From Ambrosia x helenae (Eukaryota > Streptophyta > Magnoliopsida > Asterales > Asteraceae): DNA of 64,000 bases. The stretch lies in the NCBI GenBank assembly GCA_030844895.1, contig CM061228.1, forward strand, positions 54,487,081 through 54,551,080. Direction: 5' to 3'. Position numbers and translations under genes: made by a program. Positions 11,712 through 23,593 of this stretch are shown in pieces; positions within the stretch are counted from its first letter, which is position 1; every line of letters starts with the position of its first letter. The notes below the pieces were generated by a model that did no database searches, had not been told where the DNA came from, and saw only the letters and a list, made by a program, of their open reading frames with translations.

Positions 11712-12560
11712 TCAAATCCCGTGATTAGGTTGAATCGGGGTATCCATCGGCTTCGAATCATCCATCTGGAATCGGCTCAAGACTTCAGAAACGTATTTGG
11801 TTTGGTGAATAAAGATCCCCGTTGGTCTTTGCTCCACCTGCAAGCCTAGGAAAAACTGCATTTCTCCCATTGCGCTCATTTCGAACTTTTCCTGCATAAC
11901 TTTTTCAAATTCCCTGCACAGAAGTTCGTTAGTAGACCCGAAAATAATATCATCAACATAAATTTGCACAAGAAGCAAATCATCTCCTGCTCGTTTCGTG
12001 AACAGTGTGTAGTCTACCAATCCGCGTTTGAATCCTTTCGAGAGAAGATACATGCTCAGCTCCTCATACCATTGTCTCGGAGCTTGGTGCAACCCGTAAA
12101 GAGCTTTGTTTAAGACATAAACCTTATCCCGGTGAATAGGGTCCTCAAAACCTGGTGGTTGACCTACGTAAACTTCCTCTTTGACCACACCGTAAAGAAA
12201 TGCGCTCTTTACATCCATCTGATACACCTTGAATTTCTTCCAGGATGCAAACGCCGGAAACATTCGTATAGCTTCCAAGCGTGCAACAGGTGCATAGATT
12301 TCATTGTAGTCGATTCCCTCAACTTGATGAAATCCTTGAACAACCAAACGAGCTTTGTTTCGCACTATAACACCTCTATCATCCTTTTTACACTTAAACA
12401 CCCATTTGGTTCCGATCGTCTTTCTTCCCGGGGGCAAATCAGTCAGCGTCCATACTCCAAGTTTCTGAAATTGTAACAACTCTTCTTGCATTGCTTCCAC
12501 CCAGGCATCATCCAAAAGAGCTTCCTTGTAGTCCGCGGCTCTACCTGCGAAACATAACAA
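11712..12560 (-). pseudogene. C1 pol: reverse transcriptase
   Basis: This copia-type RT frame carries WVFKCKKDDRGVIVRNKARL, VVQGFHQVEGIDYNEIYAPV, the QMDVKSAFLYG segment, VYVGQPPGFEDP, ALYGLHQAPRQWYE and an intact YVDDIIFGS catalytic motif, followed by LGLQVEQRPTGIFIHQTKYV. It overlaps the integrase frame (12443-12560) in a different register, so at least one frameshift separates them. The N-terminal tryptophan/leucine segment typical before WVFKCK is present in the overlapping frame. Confidence 0.94.
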
Positions 12561-13708
12561 GCGAAAGACCAGTCATTTTGAAAACCAGATTTTTGTATTT
12601 TGGCATATAAAGCAAGATTGCCAATATTTTCTGGTGCTTGAGCATTTCTCAATTGCCCTCTTGTCATAACGCTGCTACCGGGATCACCAATAACCTGTTC
12701 AAGCGGGTGTATCCGATGTATCCGAGATTCCGGATAATCAGGTACTTGCACTCCCGTTTGAGTCGTTAAATTCTCTGTAGAAACCAGATCATTACCCACA
12801 TTCGATGTTGAAGCATCATTTGTAGTTGGGTTCACTGGTGGTGTCACTGTAGCATTGTCCAGAATAGCTTCACTTGTAGCATCATCGTCTTCATCTTCTG
12901 AATCTGATGAATTAAGCGTTGTTGAAGCTTCTTGGAACACTTCTTCTTCCATCACAGGAACAGTGGTATCATTAGAAGCTGCTTGAGGATTTACAGTGAT
13001 CGGACGCACTAACGGTGAAGTCACTGCGTTTTCGACCTCGTAATATAAGCGGAGTACAGCTTCTTCAACCATGCTATCTAGATTGAATGATTCAAAGAAG
13101 TCTTTGTAATCAAACATCCAATCTGGACCGCCTCCTTGTACATTTTGAGTGTATCTTTGTACTTCAACATTAGCCCACTCCTCGACTTTTCTAGTTCTTT
13201 TGTTGAATACCCGTTTGAGTGGGGTTGCATATCCAACAAAATAGCCTTCTTCAGCCTTTGGTGCGAACTTCTCCGAAGGGTTAAGCATTGTAAACGGGGC
13301 TCCAAATGGTTCTAGATACTCTAGATTCGGCTTTCGTCGGTTCAACAGCTCATAAGAAGTTTTGCCAAACTTCTTCACTGTTAAAACACGATTTAGAGTG
13401 TAACATGCTGCGTAGATTGCTTCGTTCCAGAACATGACTAGAAGATTTGAGTCTGCAAGCATTGTTCTCGCTGTTTCAATTAGAGTCCTGTTCTTTCTTT
13501 CTGTGACACCGTTCTGCTGGGGTGTATACGGAGCGCTGTATTCGTGATGAATTCCCTTGTTTTCACAAAGATCATCCATCTGAGCGTTTTTGAACTCCGT
13601 CCCATTATCACTCTGGATTCGTTTGATCTTTAGACCATAGATATTCTCCAGACGTGTAAACAGAACTTTCAGGTTGTCAAACGTGTCGCTTTTCTGGTGT
13701 AAGCACAT
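12443..13708 (-). pseudogene. C1 pol: integrase core and C-terminal linker
   Basis: This contains the rve core of a copia integrase: SDNGTEF (second catalytic Asp), YSAPYTPQQNGVTERKNRTL with the catalytic Glu, then MFWNEAIYAACYTLNRV and the GKTSYELLNRRKPN segment. The following ~250 codons are the acidic, Ser/Thr-rich linker that precedes RT. The first catalytic Asp lies in the upstream frame (13724-13918); a stop and frame break between 13708 and 13724 disrupt the domain. Confidence 0.93.
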
Positions 13709-13723
13709 AACCCATGAAAATCT

Positions 13724-14445
13724 TCAATAATCGTCAGTCACCACAAGACAGTACAATTCCCCGGCATGACTTTTACGCTTGACTGGACCAACTAAATCCA
13801 TGTGCAAACGCTCAAGCGGTAGTTCAACAGAATTTACTTTCTTTGGTCTATGGGTCTGTTTGTGTTGCTTACCCTTTTTACAACTAATACACTTGTCATT
13901 CAAATGGAAATGTTTCACATTAACTCCGTGACAAGTTCATTCTTTACCAACTGGTTCATCTTTCTCAAATGAATGTGTCCCATTCTCTTATGCCACATGA
14001 TAGATTCTTTGTCTGTAGCCTTAGAAAGGAAACACGTGACTTGGCCATGGATGGTCATAGCTTTGGACATATCGAGAATATACAAGTTGTTTACTCTCGG
14101 TGCCTTTAGCATCACCCACTCTTTTGGAAGTTCAAAACCCGGTTTCAGAATGTAGCAAGATTTGTCATCAAAATAAACAGAGAATTGCTTATCACAGATT
14201 TGGCTAACACTGAGCAGATTGTAATCTATCTGTTTCACATACGATATCCGCTCAAATGTCACGACCCCATTACTAACACTACCCTCCATCGTAATGTAGC
14301 CTCCTTTATTTCCTGCAAACGCTACGTATCCTCCATTTATGTTCTTGATATCAAAGAGTAGCGTGAGATCCCCTGTCATGTGGCCAGAAGCTCCACTATC
14401 AACAATCCAAAGACTGCTAACAGGGCCAGCTGGAGCTCCCTGCAC
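13724..14445 (-). pseudogene. C1 pol: protease, GAG-pre-integrase and integrase N-terminus
   Basis: The protease active site is WIVDSGASGHMTG near 14400. It is followed by the LLSVSQICDKQFSV block, the pre-integrase MWHKRMGHIHLRKMNQL and, after a small frame change at 13915-13918, the zinc-binding CISCKKGKQHK and LHMDLVGPV, which supplies the first integrase Asp. The protease frame begins right after a splice-acceptor-like string (TTACTTGATATGTGCAG) and the preceding gag-like frame ends at a stop just upstream (about 14462). The same arrangement is seen in C2. Confidence 0.92.
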
Positions 14446-14461
14446 ATATCAAGTAAAGCAA

Positions 14462-15120
14462 TTAGATCTTTCGGGGGACCCAAGCCTGTTTGGTCTTGGG
14501 TCTTTGAACTGGTTGTTTCAAAGATTCTTTAGATTCACAAACATCTTGGGTTATTTCAACCCCTTTCTTCTCACTCTCAACTTTCTTTTTCTCAGCTTTC
14601 ACATTCTGTGAAGTTGAAGCACCCTCAGACTCCTTTGATGACCAAGACTGTTCAGACCTTTTCAAGATCCGGATCTGAGATTTTGAGGTCTCAGCCGGTT
14701 TCTTTACTTCGTCTTTGAATGCTACCTTCTTGGTTACCTTCTCTGATTTAACAGAGACAGGTCCAACTGCTGATTTGGCATTAGGTTTAGTAGGAACCTT
14801 TTTGTTTTCAGCAGTTGTGTTCATCAATGGTTTCTTCAATGGTTTCTCAGTGGCTATCCGGTTGCGTTTGTCATAAGTCATCGGACGATTTTCCCATTTG
14901 TTGTAAAAATTGTTTTGATTATAATAGGGTGCTGGCTGAGGGAAAAACCGTCTTTGTGGATAACTGTAATTGTCAACCGGATAATCATGTCTTTGCTTCA
15001 TCTCCACCTCGTGCCTCTTGTGTCGTACATACGGGCAGGTGGCAAGTAAATGTCCCTTTCCCCGCACTTAAAACACGCACGGTATTCTTCATAGTTCTCT
15101 TTGATGTGCGACTTGGAAAA
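14462..15120 (-). pseudogene. C1 gag-pol linker with second zinc knuckle
   Basis: On the minus strand near 15080-15030 the sequence encodes a CCHC-like knuckle (CFKCGE, then GHLLATC), interrupted in the middle by a one-base frameshift. The ~190 codons that follow are basic and Ser/Lys-rich and end KQAWVPRKI at a stop (14462). C2 has a homologous segment ending KAKLAWVPKSN at a stop. This is not an independent gene but the C-terminal part of the gag region. Confidence 0.75.
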
Positions 15121-15150
15121 ACTTGCAATCGGATATTGATCAACCATGCA

Positions 15151-16762
15151 CTATTTTCTCAAACTCTCAGGAGCTGGTTCCTTTGAGTAAGTCGGTTCAA
15201 TGAAACTATTTGACTTGTCAACTGGCTTAACGAATTGTGTGACATTGACCTTTGCGTCTTTAGAATTATCCGAATAAATTTTCTCTAAAATGGCTGGAGG
15301 AATGTCATTGGTTCGTTCATGTTTTGGGAACCAAATTGTACTTTCCTGCCAGATCTTTTCAATTTTGGAATAGTTCACAAACTGAATCGGATATTCATCA
15401 TCAGACATAATCTTATCGGAGCCTTGCATCCGATAGAAAACTTTTACAGGTTTGTCACATGATTCGTTGCTCATTTCATTTGGTTTCTCAGTTTTGTTTC
15501 ATTTTTCTTTTCAACAGATTTAACCACATTTTTCTCAACTTTCTTAACAGCTTTCTTTTCAACATTTTTAACAACAGATTGCTCAACTTTCTTAGCAACA
15601 TTCTTTCTGTGAGCATTAGCCATGGGATGGACAATCTGAGATGGTGAGACTGGTTCAGTAGTGATTATATGATTTTCATCAGGAATATCACTTTCATTCT
15701 CAACAACCGTCTCAGACTATTCATCTTCTTCATCAGAATCATCTGCAGCGACCACACCTCATTGTTTCCCAATACAGGTCTCACATCAGAATACGGGTCT
15801 CCGACACTGGAAGTGTTGGACTCGTTATCTGATGTGGAGTCAGATTTGACTAGATTCTCTGGTGCTATTGCATGTAAATTATGATTTTCGAACAACACCG
15901 GAGATGGGACAGCTTTGTAGTTTGCACTACTTGTCTGTGAAGGTTCTTCGATGATGTGGTCAACTACATAAGCAATATGCTTATAGCTCTCTAATTTCTT
16001 ATTCACTTTTTCAGCGAAGCACTTGATGGTTGCCATTTCTAACTTTGTGTTTTCCATTTCATTTATATAGTTGTTAATGGCAAGTTGCTTTATAGACAAA
16101 GTCTTTTTCAGTTCAGAAACATCCTTTTTATAACCATCAAGTACTTTGTTGAAAGCTTTTGATTCTTTTTGATAATTTTGACAGTTTAGTTTAGCACTCT
16201 CAAGTTGTACCTTGAGTTGCTTATTTTCTTCTGTCAATCTTTCAAAATCAGAACATTTAACACAAACTTTAGATTGAGATTCAGTACTTACCGGTTTAGG
16301 TGGTTCTGTCATTGCCATCAGCGCGAAGTGAGCTTCCTTCCCTGCAAAGAATTTTGAGTAGTCAATCTTTGTGCAGGCATCATCCACCATTCACGACTTG
16401 CGGGTCATAAGGAAATCTGCTTCAGCTAGCAACTGATCAATGTCATCGTCTAGTGAATTCACACTAGCTTCCGAGTCAGAATCACTTTCCATGTCCGAAT
16501 AAGCTGAATCATATTGCTCTCCAACATCTGTGACAGAATCAAGAATCATTCCAGACTTCTTGTCTTCACACTCATCATTCACATTCTCACTCAACTCTTC
16601 TATTTTCAACTCCGACACTTTTTCTGTCACAACATTCTCTTCAATCTCCACATGTTCATTCAAACTCATCTTTTGTGCCACACAAGCCACATTTCCAGCA
16701 GTAATCTCTTCCACTCCCAATTGCATACCCGTCCAATCAAAACCTTCATCTTTTTGGATCAC
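15151..16762 (-). pseudogene. C1 gag C-terminal extension with coiled coil
   Basis: Several broken frames (16762-16391, 16390-15665, 15474-15151) form one degraded reading region between the first and second zinc knuckles. The middle one contains AHFALMAMTE, then ERLTEENKQLKVQLESAKL and further heptads up to about residue 130, a predicted coiled coil. C2 has the same order: FALMAFKG followed by a coiled coil. The N-terminal piece is acidic and Ser-rich. The strands of this extension are typical of very long Gag proteins in some large copia families (inference). Confidence 0.7.
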
Positions 16763-16852
16763 AAGTGCTTGGTTTTGATTTTCAGTTTGGTTTTGAGTGT
16801 TAGGTGTAGAGATGGGAACAATGGTTCTGTTTGGATTCTGTTGTGGTTGGTT

Positions 16853-18589
16853 TTAAGATGTGGGTTGTCTAGTATTGGTATTTTGTTGTGTGTTTTGACG
16901 GTTCTGGTAGTTGTTTTGAGGTTGAAAGCTAGAGATGTTTGGACTGTTGTATGATACCTGATTCTGGTTTTGATTTTGTCTGTTTTGGTAGGTTGAGTTG
17001 AACGGGTTTCGATTACCTTGCTGAGCCGGCTGTGTACACTCTCTCTTGAAATGACCCTTCTCACCACAATTGAAGCATGTAACCTTGGCTTTGTTAAAGC
17101 CGTAAGTGTTGTTTGGAGAAGTCCAAAGATCAGTTCTCCCAGTTTTCTGGATAAAATCAGTGGCTCTTCTCATGATGCTAGCAAATGCCCACTGTATATC
17201 CATAAGCTCCATTTCCTCTTTATCGATTTGTGCATAGTCCTCATTGGTTAGATTGTTGTTTCCAATCTGACTAGCAACTAAACCGTTGTATGATGCAACC
17301 ATAGCAGATACTAATGCAACATGCTGTTGAGCAATCTCAACAGTAACATTGTTAAGATTAGAAGTCTCTAACACAATCGGACTTTGATTTGATTGTGTTT
17401 GAGTGATCTGCATCTGATTCATGTGAGGATTATATGGTTGTTGTTGAGGTTGACTAGCTGTGTAACAGGCAGCTTGTTGTAAAGGTGAAAATGGTGGAAT
17501 GAAATTTGGTGTTTGATAAGATTGTGGTGTGTATGATGAAGTTTGGGCAAGATAGTTGATTGGTGCTTTGGTGGGTTCAACAACATTCGATACACATGCA
17601 ATATGAGGTGCAACACTTGAAGTAGAGCTAGAAGTAGAAAGAGAAGTAGATGTACCACTCACATACAAATCCAGGTTCTGTGGAATCTGTGCTCTCTTTG
17701 CTTTCCTCTTCTCCTCCATTTCTTTGTTCTCCAGTTTTTGTATGAACTCGTTGATAGTCCAATACCGGTATGCATCTTTTTCTTTCAACACTTCAATGTG
17801 TTGGTTCCAATATGGTGGTAAAGCATCAGCAAATTTATCCACCAGTTCTGACATCGGTATGCTAATCTCGTAGCTCGAAAGCTCTGTGAGCAAGTGGCAA
17901 TACCTTGGAACCAATTCTTTTATAGTCTCATTACCCATGTAACTAAAGTTCTCGAACTCTTTTCGAAGCTCTTCCATTCTCAGCTTCCTAGTCTTCTCAT
18001 TACCATCATGTCTGTTTCTCAGCATATCCCACAACTGTTTTGAAGTAGTACACGATCCAAACTGATGCAGCAAGTCAGTGTTGATCGCCTGAGATAACTG
18101 AGAAAACGCCTTTTTCTCGATCGCAAACTTCTTCTTCTCATCATCAGCCAAATTCTCCAACGGTATAGGTTCTCCAGTATTCTCCAGAATAGGAGCAACA
18201 TAACCTTTCACTATCATCTGCCATGCCTCAGCTCCCTCTAAGCCTTGTCCCTCCACATGTATCTTGAACTTTGTCTTCCATGTGTTGTAATCCATCATAT
18301 CCATGAGCTTTGGTGGACGATTGCCACTACCTGATGATAGATCATGAATGAGTGTAGATATGGCATTGGTCGTCTGCGAATGAACGGCAGCTGCTGCTAC
18401 TCCCCAATAATTGTCAATTGGTTGCTGTAACGGTTGCACAACTTGCTGAGGAGTAGAACTAGTCATAGCCATGTAATTGATTGGCTGGGATGGTGGACTA
18501 GTCTTCTGAGCTGCAACTGACCATGGATCTCTTGTTGTCTGCTGCTGTGGTGCTTGATTAGGTCTTGGCGTTGTTAGGAAGTTCCACAT
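16853..18589 (-). pseudogene. C1 gag
   Basis: The start chosen is the ATG at 18589 (MWNFLTTPRPNQ). The eight codons upstream read through TTTACAG/GTTAAG, which looks like a splice or leader junction. The N-terminus is Gln/Pro-rich. A copia Gag domain follows (about residues 95-330: KLMDMMDYNTWKTKF, LRMEELRKEFENFSYMGNET, ELSSYEISIPMSELVDKFAD), then a long Gln/Asn-rich segment and a CCHC zinc knuckle CFNCGEKGHFKREC at about residue 510. The frame of nearly 580 codons is open over its whole length and is the best preserved protein in C1. Downstream it runs into the broken extension, so a full Gag-Pol is not encoded. Confidence 0.9.
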
Positions 18590-18639
18590 CTTAACCTGTA
18601 AATGTTCAAACACGAAAAGATTAGAAAAGTTTTAAAACA

Positions 18640-18930
18640 GGCTACTCTTTCGCACTTACGGATGGTCGAATGAGAAAAATCCTTCTCCTTCGACCGTTTT
18701 GAAGGGTACGAATGTGGACTGTGATAACACACAAACTCTTTCGACCGTTTGCTTCTCTCTTTCGACCGTTTTCTCTCTCCTTCGACCGTTCGATCAGTCG
18801 AATGTAACTCAGACGGGCGAATGAACACAAATAAGCTATGAAAGTCTACGTTCGACCACAAAAACAACACCTTCGACCACAAATTCACTCTTTCGACCAA
18901 ATAAAATCACACCTTCGACCGTTCTCTCTA
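18640..18930 (-). promoter_or_regulatory. C1 5' leader array of TTCGACC/GGTCGAA motifs
   Basis: Between the PBS and gag, about a dozen copies of TTCGACC or close variants (GGTCGAA, GGGCGAA, AGTCGAA, GTACGAA) occur in under 300 bp, mostly preceded by CT or CC. The same motif family fills the LTR U3 and the pol/extra-ORF spacer but is not evident in the C1 coding frames. No coding role is evident. Confidence 0.6.
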
Positions 18931-19218
18931 GGTTCCACCCCTGGTATTTCAAAAATGGTTTATTCTTTGAAAATCAGTTAATTTTGATCATGTTTATCAA
19001 ATGTTGATAGATTTTGATGATCTTAATCAGGTTTTGAATCGGAATTGATTTGGAACAAGTTTATCAAAGAGAATTATCCATTTTAACCATGAAAACAAGT
19101 TGTAATCAATCAAAAACTCATCAAATCAGTTTGTTCTATGAAAACAGAAACTTTTTGACCAAAATTGGGTCCAAATCAACTGAGAAACTATCAATTTGTG
19201 GTTGTTTGATCCAGAATG

Positions 19219-19230
19219 TCTCTGATACCA
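19219..19230 (-). other. C1 primer binding site
   Basis: The minus strand reads TGGTATCAGAGA three bases inside the right LTR. It is a tRNA-iMet type PBS with one terminal mismatch, and it fixes the right LTR as the 5' LTR. Confidence 0.9.
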
Positions 19231-19233
19231 CTT

Positions 19234-19768
19234 TGTATGAGCTATAAAGAATCGACAAATAACAAAGAATTGATCAAACAAGTTAGTTTTAGGTGCGGAA
19301 ACCCTAAAACAATCACAAAATGATAATCAAACAGATCAAAACATGTAAATCATCATTTCAAAGCTTTTTCATTAATTACGAACTCAATTACACGTTTACA
19401 GATTAAAAGCAACAGGGTATGAACGTGAATTAAGCTAAATAATATCCTAGAGAGAGAATCAGAAAGTGGAGGGAACAAAATGACTCAAAGTTACATTCAA
19501 AAAATCAGCTTGACTATATATAGACTGCACATTCGCCCACTTAATTCGTGCGAATGTGCAGGTTCGACCACATCAACCGATCGAACCAAGCCATACATAA
19601 AAAGTCTATTCTACCTTCGTCCAAAACCACTCCTTCGTACCTTCTGAGTCTCCTTCGCACCTTCTAAATCTCCTTCGCACCTATCAAAAACCTCCTTCAC
19701 CCATTCGACAATTAACAAAACAAGTTTATTGAACAATCTGAAGCACTAGTCACATAAATGCATCTACA
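19234..19768 (-). repeat. C1 5' LTR (right copy)
   Basis: This 535-bp copy matches 4676-5210. On the minus strand it reads U3 direct repeats (CGAAGGAG units at about 19615-19715), palindromes, TATA box and transcribed leader. Nine single-base differences from the other copy include two that change palindrome arms. Confidence 0.97.
19514..19620 (-). promoter_or_regulatory. C1 LTR promoter: palindromes plus TATA box
   Basis: On the minus strand the 12-bp perfect arms CTGCACATTCGC/GCGAATGTGCAG (19525-19536 and 19550-19561, 13-bp loop) lie immediately upstream of TCTATATATAG (TATA at about 19522-19514). A second, longer-loop palindrome GGTTCGACC...GATCGAACC lies upstream at about 19561-19587. 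The placement suggests the palindromes are promoter elements (inference). Confidence 0.7.
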
Positions 19769-19773
19769 CTATC
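19769..19773. repeat. Target site duplication of C1, right copy (CTATC)
   Basis: This exact copy of 4671-4675 is followed directly by the continuation of the G1 pol frame. Confidence 0.95.
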
Positions 19774-21135
19774 ATTACCTAAGGGTACAGAGGACTTCGT
19801 GGTGTACTGTGATGCGTCTATCCAAGGGTTAGGGTGTGTGCTGATGCAGCATGATAGGTGATCGCGTATGCCTCACGTCAATTAAAGGTTCACGAGAAGA
19901 ATTACACCACCCACGACTTGGAACTGGGACCAGTGGTTTTTGCCCTAAAGATCTAGAGGCATTATCTCTATGGGACGAAGTGTACGATCTTCACTGACCA
20001 CAAGAGCCTCCAACACATATTCGATCAAAAGGAGCTGAACATGCGACAACGTCGATGGGTCGAGCTTCTGAATGATTATGACTGTTCCATCAAGTATCAT
20101 CCAGGGAAAGCTAACGTAGTAGCTGATGCCCTCAGTCGTAAGGAAACGAAACCTAAACGGGTGCGAGCCTTACAACTTACCATTCATTCTAATCTTCCTG
20201 ATAAAGATACGTGAAGCCCAGGGCGAGGCCTTGAAAGAAGAAAACATCGGGCTTGAAACATTACATGGTGCTGATAAGCACTTGGAACTAAAGACAGATA
20301 GTCTTCAATACTTTATGAATCGAGTATGGATCCCACGTTTTGGGGATCTCAGACAACTGGTGTTCGATGAAGCTCACACCTCTCGATATTCGGTACATCC
20401 TGGTTCGGACAAGATGTACCAAAATCTAAAACTCTTTACTGGTGGCCAAACATGAAAGCTGAAATAGCCACCTATGTTAGTAAGTGCTTGACTTGCGCGA
20501 AGGTTAAGATTGATTATCAGAAACCTTCAGGCTACTCTAGCAACCAGAAATCCTATGTGGAAATGGGACGGATTTCTATGGATTTTATCACAAAGCTTCC
20601 TAGAATGCCAACTGGCCATAACACGATTTGGGTTATCGTGGATCGTTTAACCAAATCGGCACACTTTCTGGCAATAAAGGAAACGGACTCACTGGAGAAA
20701 CTAGCTAATCTCTACATCAATGAGGTAGTCTCTAGGCATGGGGTGCCTACTTCTATTATATCTGATCGCGATGCGCGATTCACTTCTCATTTTGGGACTA
20801 CTCTCCAAAACGCTTTGGGGACTCGCTTAGATATGAGCACAGCCTATCACCCACAGACGGATGGACAGAGTGAACGTACCATCCAAACATTGGAAGATCT
20901 GCTACGAGCGTGCGTGGTGGATTTTGGCAACAGTTGGGATAAGCACTTGCCTTTAATTGATTTCTCGTATAACAACAGTTACCACACTTCAATATAGTGT
21001 GCGCCTTTTGTGGCACTTTATGAACGCAAGTGTAGGTCTCCCATCTGCTGGACTGAAGTTGGGAATAACCAGCTAATAGGTCCCGAACTTGTGCACGATA
21101 CTTCTAAGAAGATGGTGCAATTTCTTTCAACTTGG
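19774..21135 (+). pseudogene. G1 pol, second half: RNase H and integrase
   Basis: The G1 polyprotein resumes here. RNase H is recognisable across 19774-20130 (VVYCDASIQGLGCVLMQ, then FTDHKSLQH-like and ALSRKE signatures) but contains stops and frame changes. From 20126 the H2C2 region (HTSRYSVHPGSDKMY ... CLTCAKVK) and integrase core follow: MDFITKLP with the first Asp, ISDRDARFTSHFG with the second, and YHPQTDGQSERTIQTLEDLL with the Glu, all intact. The frame stops at 20997 (TAG), inside the segment that normally continues to the integrase C-terminus, and soon after about 21135 recognisable coding sequence is lost. No chromodomain is seen. Confidence 0.92.
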
Positions 21136-21222
21136 GGATGATGTGACATCCGGGAACCAGGCACACACTTTTCTAGCTAGCTTTATTGTTTACTTGCTGA
21201 ATTTCGAGACAAAATTCTTTTC

Positions 21223-21235
21223 AACTTAGGGATGA
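21223..21235 (+). other. G1 polypurine-tract-like site before the 3' LTR
   Basis: TTTCAACTTAGGGATGA directly precedes TGTGATACCCC, the apparent LTR start. A near copy (CAACTTGGGGATGATGTGAC) occurs 94 bp earlier at about 21128-21147, so the true LTR start could be either. Confidence 0.55.
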
Positions 21236-23588
21236 TGTGATACCCCGCAATTTCAGGTTCTCACTTTAACTAATCTCTAGTTACATTCCTTGCATTCTAC
21301 TTAACTAGGGTTAGCTAGATAGGACACACGTTGCACAGTTATAGTTAATAACTTCATGAAGTGGTAATTCGGGAATTACCATACTGTATACATGATTAGT
21401 GAACCTCATACGTTGGTGAACAATGAAGTTAAATAATTGTGAATTAATTGATTTAGATTGATTGCGATTACGTGCTTTTATGATACTCTGTGAAACTATG
21501 TGCAAACTGTATGTGATTACGTGAACTTAAACCGAATACGTTAATAAAAACCATAATGGATGGACCACTAGGATGGTTGGGGTCTTAACACATGGGGTTA
21601 AACTTGTTATGGTCCAAAATAGCGAAAACATCGAAGGAAACAGGCTGGGCAACGAAGCAGGTCACCCGGAGCGAGCCGGGGAGCTGTGAGCGGCCGCTCA
21701 CGTAGGCCTGACGAGCCCAAACCACCTTAAACTACTATTTAAGCAACTTAAGCCTCTTGTATCTCCTAAACTCAACCCCTAATCGCCCCCACTACCCTAT
21801 TACAAAATATTAACCCCTAAACACCTGCTAAGGCGCAAGAACATCGATCGGGAAGCTTCAAGAGCATTCGGTTGATTGTTTTGAAGAGCTTGCGGTATAA
21901 TCTTCAATCTCTTGTGTTTTAATCTTCTTTAATATGTTATAAAACCTTATAACTAAATTTGTCCAGATTTTCGGATTAATAAACATAGCCAACTTTAAAC
22001 AATCATAACTCGAGTTTTACAAGGAATTAAGTTATGAAATTAGACAGTAGGTTAAAATTGGAATAACTTGGCTTTTCCAAGTGGATTCATACCGTTTGGA
22101 TGAATACACGATTTTTGGGAAGTTTTCTACTAAACTGATCTGTTATGTGTATTTTCTGAATGTAGCAGTGTTCCATGAATTTTTATAATTTTTGTACAAG
22201 GTTTTATCATAAAATAAAAATATGGATTTGTCCAGTAGTCCCCCTAGAATATTTAGTAAAAATTTGGGAGTCTAACTCACTGGATAAGTATTTTAATAAA
22301 TTAGTTTTTTTGGCGCATAATCTGTCATAAAAACGCAGATTGTGTATTGTGAGTTTATGTGACTAATTGGAGTCCTATGCGGTGTGTATTTGACATGTAC
22401 TTGAATGGGCTCTTATATGAGATGCATATGAAGTGTTAAAATGATGGTAACCAACATATTCACCAACGGGTCCGTAGGGTTTACTTATGCATGTAGAACC
22501 ACTAGGTGTCACTTATACGATTTTGAACAATTAAACGTCTTGGAGAAACGGTTATATGGTGTAATGGTATTACACATATACTCACTTAGTGACACATGTA
22601 CTAGGGAGTCGGTAGCACACCCTACTTTGGAGTTTGGATTTATTTGCTTGCATACTAAGGTGAGTTTCACTACTTTTTTCTCCAAAAGCATGCGTCTCAG
22701 GGTGAGACAACTTTGATAAACGTTTTCTAGTCCGGTTTGGGACTATTGTTATTTCTCGGGTTGAGATGTTTTGACTCCTGTGGTGGGTCAGGTTTTCGTT
22801 AAAAATACTCGGGGAGGATTGCGTTTTTATCAGTTTAAGACTTATTGGTCCTTTGTGAACTAAACACTCTATCACTTGAAAAGTCCTTACATATTATTGG
22901 GTTAATCGCTGGGAGCGAACGGGGTATTAGTTGATAGAGCTATTAGGTTGTGCAGCAACCTCATGTTTGCGATGCTGGGAGCATGGGCATGAACTTCTGA
23001 CCACATTTGAGAACTAGTGTTGATAGACACTAGTTATTGAGGCAAACTATTATATTACTGAAGGTGTCCCAATAATACTGTTTAGTTGCAATGAGTGGGC
23101 TAGCTACCCCTGACACGCTTAAACTGATAACACTTGAACATTTTGGTCTGGAGAACCTACGCTTTTACTTGGTTACGTGGTTTTGGAAACCAGCGCATTT
23201 ACTTACTCATTTTCTTTACATAGTGAACTCACCAACATTGTTTGTTGACCACGATATACATGCTTTTGCAGGTAGTTAGCTTCCGGTGCCACGATTAGAA
23301 AGCACTGCACACTTCACTGCATTTGAGTCTTGGGCATACACCTAAATTACATATCATGCTTTACGTTTTCTTTCGTATGGTTTTAATTTCGGCGCGTTGT
23401 TTTGCGCATGTTTTTAAAAGGTTTAAATTTGGTTTACGCTTCCGCAGCTTAACTAAACTTGTTTTTTTTTAAACGAACTAAATGGTTTGGGTATTTGGAG
23501 TTCGTTCATATGACTTATGGCTATGGTATCCTGGTATGTCATGCGCCTCGCGGTATAAACCCCGCAGTGGAAATTTGAGGGTGTGACA
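21236..23588 (+). repeat. G1 3' LTR (~2.35 kb)
   Basis: The LTR starts TGTGATACCCC and ends GGGTGTGACA; the right part matches 1-1507. A GC-rich tract at 21640-21715 contains the perfect palindrome GTGAGCGGCCGCTCAC (21686-21701), about 35 bp upstream of a weak TATTTAA box (21736-21742). It holds no gene. The following ACTGG (23589-23593) would be the right TSD. Confidence 0.88.
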
Positions 23589-23593
23589 ACTGG

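Larger units (their letters stand above)
4676..19768 (-). mobile_element. Complete Ty1/copia retrotransposon C1 with extra 3' ORF
   Basis: The element is 15,093 bp, bounded by TG...CA, with 535-bp LTRs and 5-bp TSDs. On the minus strand the order is LTR, PBS, leader, gag, coiled-coil/second zinc-knuckle region, protease, integrase, RT, RNase H, 2.3-kb spacer, a ~3.5-kb extra ORF, polypurine tract, LTR. Integrase before RT defines Ty1/copia. The extra ORF after pol and the large size resemble the SIRE/Maximus lineage (inference). The two LTRs differ at 9 of 535 positions by eye, so the insertion is fairly young, yet pol carries several frame breaks. It inserted into the RT/RNase H junction of G1. 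Confidence 0.96.
1..23588 (+). mobile_element. Ty3/gypsy LTR retrotransposon G1 (left end outside window, interrupted by copia element C1)
   Basis: The window opens inside the 5' LTR. The sequence at position 1 reappears at 22086 and both copies run collinearly to 1507 and 23588. A tRNA-iMet type primer binding site follows the 5' LTR, and the coding order on the plus strand is gag remnant, protease, RT, RNase H, integrase, which is the Ty3/gypsy order. The element is split between 4675 and 19769 by a copia element with a perfect 5-bp target duplication. It is defective: gag is degenerate, the gag zinc knuckle is missing, and the region after integrase (where a chromodomain would be expected) is deleted. 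It appears to sit in the gag region of copia element C2, whose sequence resumes at 23589. The left TSD lies outside the window, so that nesting cannot be fully proved. Confidence 0.93.
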
